From positions 310,001-374,000 of the forward strand of contig CAVRBT010000010.1 in assembly GCA_963719275.1 (NCBI GenBank): a stretch of 64,000 nt of DNA, read 5' to 3'. Source of the DNA: AC-32 sp963719275 (lineage in GTDB: Bacteria; Actinomycetota; Thermoleophilia; Gaiellales; Gaiellaceae). How positions within the stretch are numbered: position 1 is the stretch's first letter; the number at the start of each line of letters is the position of its first letter. A program made the translations under genes and the position numbers. Positions 1-7,014 of this stretch are shown here, piece after piece. The notes under the pieces are model-generated. The model did not search any database. It saw only the letters and a program-made list of their open reading frames with translations, and was not told the origin of the DNA.

Positions 1-288
1 GCGCTGGTCGCCGTTCGTGGCCGGGTTTCCGATTCGGAAGCGGTAGCCGCTCAGGCCGACCGGCGCGATCGCGAGCACCGTCGTCCCGGGCGCAGGAGTC
101 GAGATGCCCGCGCTCGCCGCCGCGTAGCCCGCCGGGCACGTGACAGCGAAGCCCGTGACGGCGTTCGCCGGGAGCTCGTGGGACGCGTACACCGTGGGCG
201 CGACGACGACCGGCCCGCTCTGAGCGCGCGCGGACGCAGCGACGAGCGAAATGCCCACCGCAAGCAATGCGATGCCCCTCCGAATCAC
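1..288 (-). CDS. Secreted protein of unknown function, cut by window edge
   Basis: The frame starts at a GTG (286-288) preceded by GAGGGA about seven bases upstream and runs off the left edge, so only about 96 N-terminal residues are visible. They begin with two arginines and a hydrophobic stretch ending ASARAQS, a plausible Sec signal peptide with cleavage after ARA. The mature part (GPVVVAPTVYAS..., one cysteine in TCPAGYAA) looks like a small beta-rich extracellular domain. I do not recognise the family. The gene is divergent from the NAD(P)-binding gene, with 52 bp between the two starts. Confidence 0.6.
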   Translation of the reverse strand, partial: MIRRGIALLAVGISLVAASARAQSGPVVVAPTVYASHELPANAVTGFAVTCPAGYAAASAGISTPAPGTTVLAIAPVGLSGYRFRIGNPATNGDQR

Positions 289-340
289 GCCGCAGTCCCT
301 CGCCGCGAGCCTACAACAGGGCCGTCGTAGAATCGAGGGC

Positions 341-1234
341 GTGATCCTCGTCACAGGAGCGACCGGGTTCATCGGGCCGAGGGTCGTTCACGCGCTCCGT
401 GGACGGGACCTCCCGGTGCGCGCGCTCGTCCGGAGCCCGGGCGCCGGCTCCGCGACCACCCTCGCCTCGTGGGGAGCGGAGCTGGTGCAGGGGAATATGA
501 CCGAGCCCGAGAGCGTGCGTCGCGCGGTCGACGGCTGCGACGCCGTCGTCCACCTGGTCGCCATCCGGCAGGGGCGCCGCGAGGAGTTCCAGCGCGTGAT
601 GGAGGAAGGGACACGCGACCTCGTCGAGGCCTCGCGCGACGCAGGCGTGCGGCGGTTCGTCCTCATGAGCGCGCTTGGCACGAGCGAGGAGACGAAGGAC
701 CTCGTCCCCTACTACCACGCGAAGTGGGAGCAGGAGCAGACCGTTCGCGGGTCGGGGATCGAGCACGTGATCTTCCGCCCGAGCTTCGTCTTCGCGCGCG
801 ACGGCGGGATCCTGCCGACGTTCCGCAAGCTGGCTCGGCTCACGCCGGTGACGCCGATCATCGGGTCGGCGGAGCGGCGCATCCAGCCGATCTGGATCGA
901 AGACGTCGCCGCCTATTTCGCGCAGTCGGTCGACCGTGCAGACGCGTCTAACCGCGTGTTCGAGCTCGGCGGGCCCGACGTCGTCAGCTGGAACGAGTTC
1001 TGGGAGCGGCTGAAGAGGACGCTCGGCATGCGGCGGCCGAGCCTGCACGTCCCGGTCGGCCTGATGCGCGCGAACGCGCTCATCACCGAGCGGCTACCCG
1101 GGAACATCCCGCTGACGCGCGACCTGCTGACCATGCTCGAGCACGGCGACAACGTCGTCTCGAACGACGAGGCCGTGCAGACGTTCGGCCTCCCGCTCGT
1201 GCCGCTCGACGAGCAACTGCGGCGCGCGGTCTAG
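341..1234 (+). CDS. NAD(P)-binding Rossmann protein, NDUFA9/atypical SDR type
   Basis: A 297-residue protein. It opens directly with the dinucleotide-binding motif VILVTGATGFIG, so the GTG at 341 is the natural start; an open frame continuing upstream to 251 would collide with the divergent secreted gene. HLVAIRQG and YYHAKWEQE fit atypical short-chain dehydrogenases of the NmrA/NDUFA9 group, which bind NAD(P) and often act as quinone- or sugar-nucleotide-linked oxidoreductases or as non-catalytic sensors. The substrate cannot be told from sequence. It is monocistronic, with a palindromic terminator-like hairpin 16 bp past the stop. Confidence 0.8.
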   Translation: MILVTGATGFIGPRVVHALRGRDLPVRALVRSPGAGSATTLASWGAELVQGNMTEPESVRRAVDGCDAVVHLVAIRQGRREEFQRVMEEGTRDLVEASRDAGVRRFVLMSALGTSEETKDLVPYYHAKWEQEQTVRGSGIEHVIFRPSFVFARDGGILPTFRKLARLTPVTPIIGSAERRIQPIWIEDVAAYFAQSVDRADASNRVFELGGPDVVSWNEFWERLKRTLGMRRPSLHVPVGLMRANALITERLPGNIPLTRDLLTMLEHGDNVVSNDEAVQTFGLPLVPLDEQLRRAV

Positions 1235-1249
1235 CCGAGCGCAAAGAAA

Positions 1250-1273
1250 AGGGGCCGCACTTAAGCGGCCCCT
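1250..1273 (-). terminator. Rho-independent terminator, best on the minus strand
   Basis: A perfect 9-bp stem AGGGGCCGC / GCGGCCCCT encloses a 6-base loop. On the minus strand the stem is followed by TTTTC, giving a classic intrinsic terminator for the RNA candidate reading toward it. On the plus strand there is no T-run, but the hairpin may still stop transcripts from the gene ending at 1234. Confidence 0.75.
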
Positions 1274-1278
1274 GATCC

Positions 1279-1417
1279 GGTTACCAGCGTCAAAGTGGTA
1301 GAGGCGCTTCCTGCCGGCTTCTGGTAGTCCGTGCCGGCGGCGCAAGTTCGCGAGCCCCCTACGCTGGCTAGGCGATTCCCCGTAGGTCCCGGGGACGCAC
1401 CTCTACCCGCTGGTACC
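1279..1417 (-). ncRNA. Candidate structured RNA with two nested closing helices
   Basis: The segment folds on paper into a multi-branched RNA. The outer helix pairs 1279-1289 with 1408-1417. The next pairs 1297-1307 with 1397-1407 (11 bp). Inside are a CCTACG/CGTAGG hairpin (1358-1363 with 1381-1386) and a GCCGGC/GCCGGC hairpin (1313-1318 with 1333-1338). The single imperfect pair of the 11-bp helix is G-U when read on the minus strand but C-A on the plus strand, which favours minus-strand transcription toward the terminator at 1250-1273. It lies 3' of the O-methyltransferase gene. I could not match it to a known riboswitch, 6S, SRP or tmRNA consensus. It may be an independent small RNA or a structured 3' region. 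Confidence 0.5.
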
Positions 1418-1444
1418 TCCACTGCCCGTACTTGATGAAATCAC
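1403..1444 (-). CDS. Possible 13-residue peptide behind a perfect Shine-Dalgarno
   Basis: Positions 1449-1462 on the minus strand read AAAGGAGGTGGTCC, complementary to the 3' end of 16S rRNA over at least nine bases. A GTG follows at 1444 and encodes VISSSTGSGGTSG before a stop, ending inside the 5' side of the RNA structure. A different frame of the same stretch (about 1437 to a TAG at 1368-1370) reads FIKYGQWRYQ then VRPRDLRGIA. That composition is more protein-like, but the frame has no ATG, GTG or TTG. The strong ribosome site shows that something is translated here; which frame is unresolved. Confidence 0.35.
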   Translation of the reverse strand: MISSSTGSGGTSG

Positions 1445-1478
1445 TCTCGGACCACCTCCTTTCCGCGGTGGCTGCACT

Positions 1479-2108
1479 TTACCGATTGCGGAGGAGGACG
1501 GAAATCTCGAGACCACGGTCGAGCGGGACGGTGACGCTCTCGAGCGTCGGATCCGACTGCCGTGCCTGCGAGTACGCGGCCAGCGGGTCCGCATGCGAGA
1601 GGACGTTGTCGGCGATCACGACCGCGCCCGGCTCGAGCTTCGTGCGCGCCTCGGCGAAGAGCGCTTCGTACTGCTCCTTCTCGGCGTCGAGGAAGACGAG
1701 GTCGAACACGTCGTCGATCGGCGGCAGCGTCTCGAACGCGTCGCCCTCGACGAGGTCCGCCCAGTCGGAGAGGCCGGCCTCCTCGATGTTCGCGCGCCAG
1801 GCCTCGATCTTCGCCGGGTCGCTCTCGAGCGAGAGCACGCGGCCGCTTAGGTTGCGCACGCCCGCCGCGAGCCAGATCGTGGAGTAGCCCCGCGAGCCGC
1901 CGATCTCGAGCACCTCGCAGTCGGTCTGCGGCGCGACGTAGGAGAACAGGAACTGTCCCGTCGTGCGGGCGACCTGCCGCCCGCGCTGTTCGCGCGGGAC
2001 GTCGCGGGCGCGCTCGTCGGCGTCCTCGGCCTCGAGCCGGGCGAGCACGGCGCGGACACGGTCGTCGAGCACCTGGCCGAGCCTATGTCCTACGGACTCT
2101 TTGTTCAC
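1479..2108 (-). CDS. SAM-dependent O-methyltransferase, class I
   Basis: A 209-residue protein of the caffeoyl-CoA/catechol O-methyltransferase family (Methyltransf_3), which transfers a methyl group from SAM to a hydroxyl, usually with a divalent metal. Motif I is EIGGSRGYSTIWLA near residue 70. An acidic ribose-binding position follows in VLSLESD, and FDLVFLDAEKEQYE carries the Asp expected at the metal/substrate site, followed by ADNVLSHADP. The length is typical. The nearest gene on the same strand upstream is another minus-strand gene far beyond a plus-strand-free gap, so this is probably transcribed alone, with the candidate RNA at its 3' side. Confidence 0.88.
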   Translation of the reverse strand: MNKESVGHRLGQVLDDRVRAVLARLEAEDADERARDVPREQRGRQVARTTGQFLFSYVAPQTDCEVLEIGGSRGYSTIWLAAGVRNLSGRVLSLESDPAKIEAWRANIEEAGLSDWADLVEGDAFETLPPIDDVFDLVFLDAEKEQYEALFAEARTKLEPGAVVIADNVLSHADPLAAYSQARQSDPTLESVTVPLDRGLEISVLLRNR

Positions 2109-2214
2109 GCACGCCCGACACTCCGGGTCCCGACCCGCCCCCCTGCCATGGCGGCCAGCCTACCGCCGGCCGGTGCACGCGTCTGTCACGAAGGTGTGCC
2201 GAATGTGCTTCGGG

Positions 2215-2799
2215 TCATCCCGGCAGCTTCGCCGCCGCTCGGGCGCGTTCGGCGGCAGCGCGCGCAGGGCACGTCGCGAGGTGGTCGTTCACGACGCCGC
2301 ACGCCTGCATCGTCGCGTAGACCGTCGTCGGGCCCACGAACCGGAAGCCCACCTTCCGCAGCTCCTTGGACAGCGCCTCCGAGTCGGGCGTCGTCGCCTT
2401 CCAGTCCTCCTGGCCCCGCGGCGCCGGGCCGTCGACGCGATACGACCATACGAGCTCGGGCAGCGGCCGGCTCGACTCACGCAGCTTGAGCACGGCCTGC
2501 GCGTTCGCAATCGCAGCCTCGATCTTGCCGCGGTGCCGCACGATCCCCGCGTCCGCGAGCAGCCGCTCGACGTCCTTTTCGCCGAACCTCGCTACCCGCT
2601 CCGGGTCGAAGCCCACGAACCCCGCGCGGAACGCCTCCCGCTTGCGCAGGATCGTCAGCCACGAGAGGCCCGACTGGAAGCCCTCGAGGCACAGCCGCTC
2701 GTAGAGCCCGCGCTCGTCCACGACCGGCCGGCCCCACTCCTCGTCGTGGTAGCGGTTGTATGCCTCGTCAGCGGTCTCCCAGCAGCGTGCGGCGGCCAT
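2215..2799 (-). CDS. tag: DNA-3-methyladenine glycosylase I
   Basis: A 194-residue Tag enzyme, which removes 3-methyladenine from alkylated DNA in base-excision repair. It starts RCWETADEAYNRYHDEEWGRP, matching the family N-terminus with its conserved Cys, YHDEEWG and the base-recognition Glu. It continues with LEGFQSGLSWLTILRKREAFR and a C-terminal GPTTVYATMQACGVVNDH, including the Cys and His of the zinc snap. The ATG at 2799 is chosen because it overlaps the stop of the upstream Rieske gene as TGATG; longer frames add unrelated residues. It is the last gene of the sufS-sufU-Rieske-tag operon. Confidence 0.93.
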   Translation of the reverse strand: MAAARCWETADEAYNRYHDEEWGRPVVDERGLYERLCLEGFQSGLSWLTILRKREAFRAGFVGFDPERVARFGEKDVERLLADAGIVRHRGKIEAAIANAQAVLKLRESSRPLPELVWSYRVDGPAPRGQEDWKATTPDSEALSKELRKVGFRFVGPTTVYATMQACGVVNDHLATCPARAAAERARAAAKLPG

Positions 2800-3113
2800 C
2801 AGCTGACGGTCACCTTCACCATGCCGTCCTCGACCCGCACCGGGAACGTCTCGACCGGCAAGACCGCCGGTAGCGAAAGCGGTCGCCCGGTGCAGATCTC
2901 GATCCGCGCGCCATGCCGCGGGCACACCGCGACGCCTTCCTCGGCGTCGAAGTCCCCCTCGCAGAGCGGCCCGTCGTCATGGGAACAGCGGTCCTCGAGC
3001 GCGCAGTAGCGGCCGCCGAGGTTGTAGACGCCCACGGAGATCTCGCCCGCGTGGACGATCTTCACGGTCCCGGGCGGCAGCTCGTCGACCGGCGCAACGT
3101 CGATGTCCGCCAC
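2799..3113 (-). CDS. Rieske [2Fe-2S] ferredoxin in the SUF operon
   Basis: A 104-residue soluble Rieske-type ferredoxin (NirD/biphenyl-dioxygenase ferredoxin class). The cluster ligands are visible as Cys-X-His in DRCSHDDGPL and Cys-X2-His in CPRHGARIE, at about residues 43-45 and 64-67. There is no signal peptide or membrane segment, so it is cytoplasmic. It sits between sufU and tag, 3 bp after sufU. A Rieske ferredoxin is a common companion of actinobacterial SUF genes and may donate electrons during cluster assembly or act as a client; that role is inference. Confidence 0.88.
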   Translation of the reverse strand: MADIDVAPVDELPPGTVKIVHAGEISVGVYNLGGRYCALEDRCSHDDGPLCEGDFDAEEGVAVCPRHGARIEICTGRPLSLPAVLPVETFPVRVEDGMVKVTVS

Positions 3114-3116
3114 GCG

Positions 3117-3545
3117 TTACCGCAGGTCGAGCTCGTCCAGCCCGGCCCACTCCTCGGGCAGTGGCGTCCCCTTCGCCCGGTGCAGGGCCACCTTCAGCAC
3201 GCCGAGGCCGAGCAGCGCGCACTTGAGCCGGATCGGCGTCAGCGGGATGCCGACCTCCTCGAGCAGCTCGTCCTTGGGCAGCTCGGCGATCTCGGTCGCG
3301 GTCCGGCCCTTGACCATCTCCATCAGCATCGACGTCGAGGCCTGGCTGATCGCGCAGCCCCGGCCCGAGAACTTGACCTCGTCGATCGTCTCGCCGTCCT
3401 CGCCGAACTGCACGTAGATCGCGACCTCGTCGCCGCAGAGCGGGTTCAGCCCCTCGGCCTGGGCGTCGGCGCCCTCGATCACCCCGTGGCCCCGCGGGTT
3501 CTTGTAGTGGTCGAGGATGACTTCGCGGTAGAGGTCGTCAGCCAT
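3117..3545 (-). CDS. sufU: SufU zinc-dependent sulfurtransferase/scaffold
   Basis: A 142-residue NifU/IscU-like protein of the SufU branch. SufU accepts persulfide sulfur from SufS by zinc-ligand exchange and passes it to SufBCD. The conserved cysteines are in NPLCGD, GRGCAISQAS and RLKCALLG, with the Asp of CGD as the usual fourth zinc ligand. The insertion between the second and third cysteines (GRTATEIAELPKDELLEEVG) is typical of SufU rather than IscU. It lies 2 bp downstream of sufS and is co-transcribed with it. Confidence 0.95.
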   Translation of the reverse strand: MADDLYREVILDHYKNPRGHGVIEGADAQAEGLNPLCGDEVAIYVQFGEDGETIDEVKFSGRGCAISQASTSMLMEMVKGRTATEIAELPKDELLEEVGIPLTPIRLKCALLGLGVLKVALHRAKGTPLPEEWAGLDELDLR

Positions 3546-3547
3546 GG

Positions 3548-4786
3548 CTATCCCAGGATCTTCTTGACCTTGTGCAGGCCCTCGACTAGCCGGTCGATCT
3601 CCTCCGGCACGGTGTACAGGTAGAAGCTCGCACGGTTGGTGGCGGCGACGCCGAGCCGTGTCATCAGCGGCTGGCAGCAGTGGTGGCCCGCGCGGATCGC
3701 GACGCCCTCGGAGTCGAGCACCTGCGCCACGTCGTGCGGGTGGATGCCGTCGACGTTGAACGAGACGATCCCGGCGCGGCGGTCGGCCGGCGGGCCGTAG
3801 GTGATGATCCCTCCGACCTCCGCGAGCCGCTCGAGCGCGTACGCCGCGAGCTCGCTCTCGTACTCGGCGATCGCGTCAAGCCCGACTGCCGAGACGTAGT
3901 CCATCGCCGCGCCGAAGCCCACCGCCTCCGCGATCGGCTGCGTCCCGGCCTCGAACTTGTACGGCAGCTCGCCCCACGTCGTGTCCTCGGCGCGGACGGT
4001 GCGGATCATGTGGCCGCCGAGGTTGAACGGCGCCATCGGCTCCAGTAGCTCCGCGCGCCCCCAGAGCGCGCCGACGCCCGTCGGCCCGCACATCTTGTGC
4101 GAGGAGAAGGCGAGGAAGTCGCAGCCGAGCTCCTGCACGTCGACCCGGTGATGCGGCGCGCCCTGTGCGGCGTCCACGACCATGATCGCACCGTGCTCGT
4201 GCGCCCAGACGGCCAGCCGCTCGACCGGGTTGATGGTGCCGAGCGAGTTGGAGACGAGGTTCGTCGCGACGACCTTCACCTGCGCCCCCGCGGTGGCCTC
4301 GTCGAGCCCGTCGAGGCGCAGCTCGCCGTTGTCGTCGATCGGCAGCAGCCGGAACTCTGCCCCCGCGCGCTTCGCGATGTACTGCCAGGGTACGAAGTTC
4401 GAGTGATGCTCCAGCTCGGTCACCAGCACAAGGTCGCCCGGGCCGAGGTTGTCGAGCCCCCACGCGTAGGCGATCAAGTTGATCGACTCGGTCGCGCTGC
4501 GCGTGAAGATCACCTCGCGCGCGGCCGGAGCGTTCACGAACACGCGTGCCTTCTCGCGCGCGCCCTCGTACGCCTCGGTCGCCCGCTCCGAGAGCAGGTA
4601 GACGCCCCGATGAACGTTCGCGTAGGACGTCTCGTAGAACTCGCGCAGCGCGTCGAGCACCTGGCGCGGCTTCTGCGAGCTCGCCGCCGAATCCAAATAT
4701 GCGAGCGGCTTGCCGTGAATCTTCTGCTCGAAGATCGGGAAGTCTGCGCGTAGCTTCTGCGCGTCAAGAGCTGGGCGAGCCGTCAC
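3548..4786 (-). CDS. sufS: SufS cysteine desulfurase
   Basis: A type II PLP-dependent cysteine desulfurase of about 412 residues, supplying sulfur for Fe-S clusters. N-terminal KLRADFPIFEQKIHGKPLAYLDSAASSQKP is diagnostic. The PLP lysine is in FLAFSSHKMCGPTG near residue 230 and the persulfide cysteine in HHCCQPLM near residue 370. Starts at GTG 4786 or GTG 4792 are both possible; the shorter one matches family length. The same frame continues open upstream to about 6094, antisense to the lipoprotein gene, but that part is not SufS-like. It is the first gene of sufS-sufU-Rieske-tag, divergent from the lipoprotein gene by about 33 bp. Confidence 0.95.
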   Translation of the reverse strand: MTARPALDAQKLRADFPIFEQKIHGKPLAYLDSAASSQKPRQVLDALREFYETSYANVHRGVYLLSERATEAYEGAREKARVFVNAPAAREVIFTRSATESINLIAYAWGLDNLGPGDLVLVTELEHHSNFVPWQYIAKRAGAEFRLLPIDDNGELRLDGLDEATAGAQVKVVATNLVSNSLGTINPVERLAVWAHEHGAIMVVDAAQGAPHHRVDVQELGCDFLAFSSHKMCGPTGVGALWGRAELLEPMAPFNLGGHMIRTVRAEDTTWGELPYKFEAGTQPIAEAVGFGAAMDYVSAVGLDAIAEYESELAAYALERLAEVGGIITYGPPADRRAGIVSFNVDGIHPHDVAQVLDSEGVAIRAGHHCCQPLMTRLGVAATNRASFYLYTVPEEIDRLVEGLHKVKKILG

Positions 4787-4819
4787 GGCCACAGGGCTAT
4801 CGTACCGAGGCACCGGGCC

Positions 4820-6184
4820 ATGAAGTTCCGCGCCACAGCTGCGATCGCACTTGCTCTCGCCCCACTCGTCGCCGGCTGCGGCGGGTCCGGCAGCGGCACG
4901 TCGACACCCGGGGGCAAGGTCTTCGCGAGCTCCGGCTGCGGCACCTGCCACACGCTGAAGGCAGCCGGCTCGAAGGGCCAGGTCGGGCCAAACCTGGACG
5001 AGCTGAAGCCGGACGCGTCGACGGTGGAGCACCAGGTGCGGACGGGCGGGAACGGGATGCCGTCGTTCAGCACCAAGCTCTCGGCGAAGGAGATCGCCCT
5101 GGTGGCCGATTTCGTCTCCTCCTCGGCGCGCACGTCGGGGACGAGCGTCCAGTTCAAGCCCGATGACACATCCGTCGCGGGGTGCGAGAAGAGCGGGAAG
5201 CCGTTCTGCTACCGGCAGGCGTTCGGCAACCTCACGTACCACGAGGGGCCGGAGAAGGCTCTCGCGCAGCTGGCGACGGACGACGTGAAGATCGCCAGCG
5301 TCCATGCCGACTGCCACCAGATCTCGCACTGGATCGGCCGCGCGGGCCTTGTCTACTACAAGCACGACGCCGGGCAGGCCCTCTCGCACGGGGCAATGAC
5401 GTGCAACTCGGGCTACTACCACGGCGTGCTGCAGGTCGCACTCGCCGGGCTGCCACGAGACGTGGTGGTGAGGAAGGCGAAAACGCTGTGCAGCGCGCCC
5501 GCCGTCAACACCGAGGAGTTCCTCCTCTACCAGTGCGTCCACGGCCTCGGACACGGACTGATGATCTACAGCGGCGACGACCTGCCCTGGTCGCTGCGCA
5601 CCTGCCACAAGCTCCACACCGAGTTCGACCGTGTCTCGTGCACCGGCGGGGTGTTCATGCAGAACCTCGATACGACGATGGGCACCTCGCGCTACCTGCG
5701 CGCCAAGGACCCGCTCTATCCCTGCACGGTCGTCGCCGAGCGGGACAAGGTCTACTGCTACCTGATGGTCACGTCGCGGATCCTCGCGCTCGACGGGTAC
5801 AACTGGCGCAAGGCCGCGGCCTGGTGCCGCAAGAGCGAGCCCGGTTGGGTGCAGACCTGCTTCGAGTCCTACGGACGCGACGCGTCCGGCACTGCGCAGT
5901 ACGACCCCCGCCGGACGATCCAGCTTTGCCTGCAGGCCGGCCCGAACACCGGCGACTGCATCTACGGCGCGGCCCGCGACTACGGCAACAACTACGCCGG
6001 CAAGCCGGAGGCGACGAAGCTCTGCAACGCCGCCCCGCTGCGATACCGGGCACGCTGCTTCGAAGGGATCGGAACGATCCTCGGCGCGCTCCATCGGTAC
6101 GTCGCCGACCGCCGGGCGGCCTGCGACGCCGTGGCCCCGAAGCCGTACCGCCCGGACTGCTATCGCGGCGCCGCGGTCACGTAG
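4820..6184 (+). CDS. Lipoprotein: cytochrome c fused to a paired-cysteine repeat domain
   Basis: A 454-residue exported protein. Residues 1-20 are a lipoprotein signal ending LVAGC. Residues 32-105 form a class I cytochrome c domain with CGTCH (40-44) and a likely axial Met at 80 in GNGMPSF. Residues 115-454 form a domain I do not recognise, with 18 cysteines. From about 214 onward they fall in pairs 10-15 apart, repeating every 32-40 residues (214/229, 252/264, 292/303, 326/337, 360/370, 392/403, 425/437), each second Cys often in C-Y/F-x-G/S. This suggests a disulfide-stapled helical solenoid. Between 150 and 260 it is also His-rich (DCHQISH, YYHG, CVHGLGHG, TCHKLH). The stop overlaps the methyltransferase start by one base. 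Function unknown; outer-face electron transfer or metal binding is inference. Confidence 0.85.
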   Translation: MKFRATAAIALALAPLVAGCGGSGSGTSTPGGKVFASSGCGTCHTLKAAGSKGQVGPNLDELKPDASTVEHQVRTGGNGMPSFSTKLSAKEIALVADFVSSSARTSGTSVQFKPDDTSVAGCEKSGKPFCYRQAFGNLTYHEGPEKALAQLATDDVKIASVHADCHQISHWIGRAGLVYYKHDAGQALSHGAMTCNSGYYHGVLQVALAGLPRDVVVRKAKTLCSAPAVNTEEFLLYQCVHGLGHGLMIYSGDDLPWSLRTCHKLHTEFDRVSCTGGVFMQNLDTTMGTSRYLRAKDPLYPCTVVAERDKVYCYLMVTSRILALDGYNWRKAAAWCRKSEPGWVQTCFESYGRDASGTAQYDPRRTIQLCLQAGPNTGDCIYGAARDYGNNYAGKPEATKLCNAAPLRYRARCFEGIGTILGALHRYVADRRAACDAVAPKPYRPDCYRGAAVT

Positions 6185-6822
6185 TGCTGACAGGGCTTGC
6201 CGCGCGGGCGTCGCTCTGGAACCGACGGCGGAAGTTCGAGCTGTTCATGAAGACGGTCCGGCCGGGGCCTGAGACCCGCGTGATCGACGTGGGGGTCGGC
6301 GACACCGGGTTCGGCACCGAGCCAGGCGTGGCCGTGACGCACAACTTCTTCGAGGCGCTCTACCCGTGGCCGGAGCGGATCACAGCCGTGAGCGACGTGC
6401 CGCTGCCGAACTTCGCGCGTGAGTTCCCGTCGATCCGCTGCGTGAGGGCGAGCGGCACAAACCTGCCGTTCGAGGACGACGACTTCGACGTCGCCTTCTC
6501 CAACGCGGTGATCGAGCACGTCGGCGGCCGCGAGGAGCAGCGGCGCTTCGTCGCCGAGCTCTGCCGCGTGGCCCCGCACGTCTTCCTCTCGACCCCGAAC
6601 CGCCGGTTTCCGGTCGAGACCCACACCCTCGTGCCGCTCGTTCACTGGCTCCGTCGCCCCGCGACCGACCGCGCGATGCAGGCGCTGCGCCGGAAGAACT
6701 GGGAGAACGTCGAGCTGCTGAGTCGCCGAGACCTGCTCGCACTCTTCCCCAAGGACGTTCAGACGCGAGTGGTCGAGTCTCGCGTCACGATTAGCGTCGT
6801 GGCGGAGCGAGGTCGCGTCTAG
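6184..6822 (+). CDS. Class I SAM-dependent methyltransferase (Methyltransf_11 type)
   Basis: A 212-residue protein. The Rossmann core shows a motif I-like RVIDVGVGDTGFG near residues 37-49, then a motif LPFEDDDFDVAFSNAVIEHVGG characteristic of Methyltransf_11, followed by LSTPNRRFPVETHT. Such proteins methylate small molecules or sugars; the substrate cannot be read here. The GTG start at 6184 shares a base with the TAG of the lipoprotein gene, so translation is coupled. Its 3' end overlaps a small minus-strand frame by 32 bp. Confidence 0.82.
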   Translation: MLTGLAARASLWNRRRKFELFMKTVRPGPETRVIDVGVGDTGFGTEPGVAVTHNFFEALYPWPERITAVSDVPLPNFAREFPSIRCVRASGTNLPFEDDDFDVAFSNAVIEHVGGREEQRRFVAELCRVAPHVFLSTPNRRFPVETHTLVPLVHWLRRPATDRAMQALRRKNWENVELLSRRDLLALFPKDVQTRVVESRVTISVVAERGRV

Positions 6823-6991
6823 GTCCCAGTCCCGTACAACCCTGCTGGGCGGAGGCGGAGCCCTGCGCCACGTCGCGGACCGCCTCTTGGGCGTCCTGAC
6901 CGGCGAGCTCCTGCTGTCGCTCGCGCTCCCGCAGGTAGCGGTCGCGCGCCTTTCGCCGTCGCCGCTCGCGTAGTCGCTCCACGAGCTTCAT
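6791..6991 (-). CDS. Small basic coiled-coil-like protein, uncertain
   Basis: A 66-residue frame beginning MKLVERLRERRRRKARDRYL, very rich in Arg and Glu with heptad-like spacing, then AGQDAQEAVRDVAQGSASAQQ. It lies 23 bp after the sufD stop on the same strand, so it would be the last gene of the suf operon. The N-terminal half could be a single charged helix. No domain is recognised and no convincing ribosome site is seen. Its tail overlaps the convergent methyltransferase gene, so the C-terminal part may be spurious. Confidence 0.4.
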   Translation of the reverse strand: MKLVERLRERRRRKARDRYLRERERQQELAGQDAQEAVRDVAQGSASAQQGCTGLGPRRDLAPPRR

Positions 6992-7014
6992 GGAGCTGAG
7001 CGTACGCCGGTTGC

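Noticed and set aside
251..340. N-terminal extension of the NAD(P)-binding protein starting at ATG 251
   Set aside because: It overlaps the divergent secreted gene's start and adds 30 residues before the Rossmann motif, which should be at the N-terminus.
1235..1440. Coding potential of the segment after the first gene as a normal protein
   Set aside because: The longest frames ignore the paired helices and the terminator; structure and G-U evidence favour RNA.
4787..6094. Long open frame upstream of sufS on the minus strand
   Set aside because: It lies antisense to the cytochrome lipoprotein gene, has biased composition and no SufS or other family similarity; it is a product of high GC.
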